6,118 nucleotides of DNA from Thiomicrorhabdus sp. GTDB taxonomy: Bacteria; Pseudomonadota; Gammaproteobacteria; Thiomicrospirales; Thiomicrospiraceae. Numbering within the stretch: the first letter of the stretch is position 1; each line of letters starts with the position of its first letter. Below are positions 5,891 through 6,118 of the stretch, in pieces. A model generated the notes under the pieces. The model was not told the origin of the DNA and did not search any database. It saw only the letters and a program-made list of their open reading frames with translations. Location: assembly GCA_015488565.1 (NCBI GenBank), contig WFNQ01000102.1, forward strand, positions 1-6,118, in the 5' to 3' direction. The translations under genes were made by a program, and so were the position numbers.

Positions 5891-6118
5891 TTAAAATTTC
5901 CACCCACGGTGCAGTGCCACGATGCCTTCGTTCATATTAAGGTATTCGGCTTTATCAAACCCTGCGGTGAGCATCATCTGTTTTAGTGTCTCTTGGTCTG
6001 GGTGCATTCGAATGGATTCCGCTAAGTATTGATAGCTGGCCTCATCGTTTGCAATCAGTTTGCCCATTTTAGGTAAAATATTAAACGAGTAAAAGTCATA
6101 AAACTTAGCAAACAGTGG
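5891..6118 (-). CDS. ubiE: UbiE, ubiquinone/menaquinone C-methyltransferase, C-terminal part, cut by the window edge
   Basis: UbiE is the S-adenosylmethionine-dependent C-methyltransferase that methylates the benzoquinol ring in ubiquinone synthesis and demethylmenaquinol in menaquinone synthesis. The last 75 codons plus stop are present, reading in from the right edge in frame. The visible segment includes YDFYSFNILPKMGKL, then YLAESIRMHPDQETLKQMM, and ends NEGIVALHRGWKF. These match the conserved C-terminal pattern of the family (SIR-HPDQETLK and the final VALHRG-KF). The S-adenosylmethionine-binding Rossmann motifs lie outside the window. The stop is 46 bp before the ubiJ start, consistent with a ubiE-ubiJ-ubiB transcript whose promoter is beyond the window. 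Confidence 0.96.
   Translation of the reverse strand, partial: PLFAKFYDFYSFNILPKMGKLIANDEASYQYLAESIRMHPDQETLKQMMLTAGFDKAEYLNMNEGIVALHRGWKF

Noticed and set aside
5845..5907. A longer ubiJ frame starting at a GTG at 5907, overlapping the end of ubiE
   Set aside because: The extra 21 residues would overlap ubiE codons and lack a ribosome-binding site. The ATG at 5844 has AAAAGAG at 8 nt and gives the usual UbiJ length.

Overview
The window is a compact, ordinary stretch of a gammaproteobacterial chromosome. Three gene groups are visible. A divergent ispB is cut by the left edge (minus strand). A plus-strand run rplU-rpmA-obgE-proB follows. A minus-strand run ubiE-ubiJ-ubiB converges on proB, with ubiE cut by the right edge. 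The ubiE-ubiJ-ubiB order and the ispB/rplU-rpmA-obgE divergence are typical of ubiquinone-making Gammaproteobacteria. The moderately AT-rich DNA and the direct obgE-proB junction would suit a Thiomicrospira/Piscirickettsiaceae-like lineage, but that placement is a guess from memory of gene order and protein style.

Left part (1-434): the first 59 codons of ispB (polyprenyl diphosphate synthase, quinone tail) read leftward. A 256-bp divergent intergenic region then carries a near-consensus sigma70 promoter for rplU (TTGACC, 17-bp spacer, TATAAT). That promoter has an A/T-rich upstream tract and a GC-rich discriminator. A very short open frame with a good ribosome-binding site lies on the ispB strand and may be a leader peptide or chance.

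Middle part (435-3427): ribosomal proteins L21 and L27, then a strong intrinsic terminator with a perfect 12-bp stem, then the ribosome-associated GTPase Obg and glutamate 5-kinase ProB. ProB uses a GTG start 13 bp after the obgE stop. The terminator lets ribosomal protein output be high while obgE-proB are expressed by readthrough or by a weak promoter that I could not locate convincingly.

Right part (3428-6118): a 164-bp convergent gap with several small hairpins but no clear terminator, then ubiB (atypical kinase/ATPase with two C-terminal membrane segments), ubiJ (SCP2-type accessory factor) and the last 75 residues of ubiE (C-methyltransferase), all leftward. IspB, UbiE, UbiJ and UbiB all serve ubiquinone biosynthesis, so quinone genes flank the translation/proline block on both sides.

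I found no mobile element, CRISPR array, tRNA or rRNA, and no evidence of an undescribed multi-gene system. The items worth a second look are small regulatory ones.
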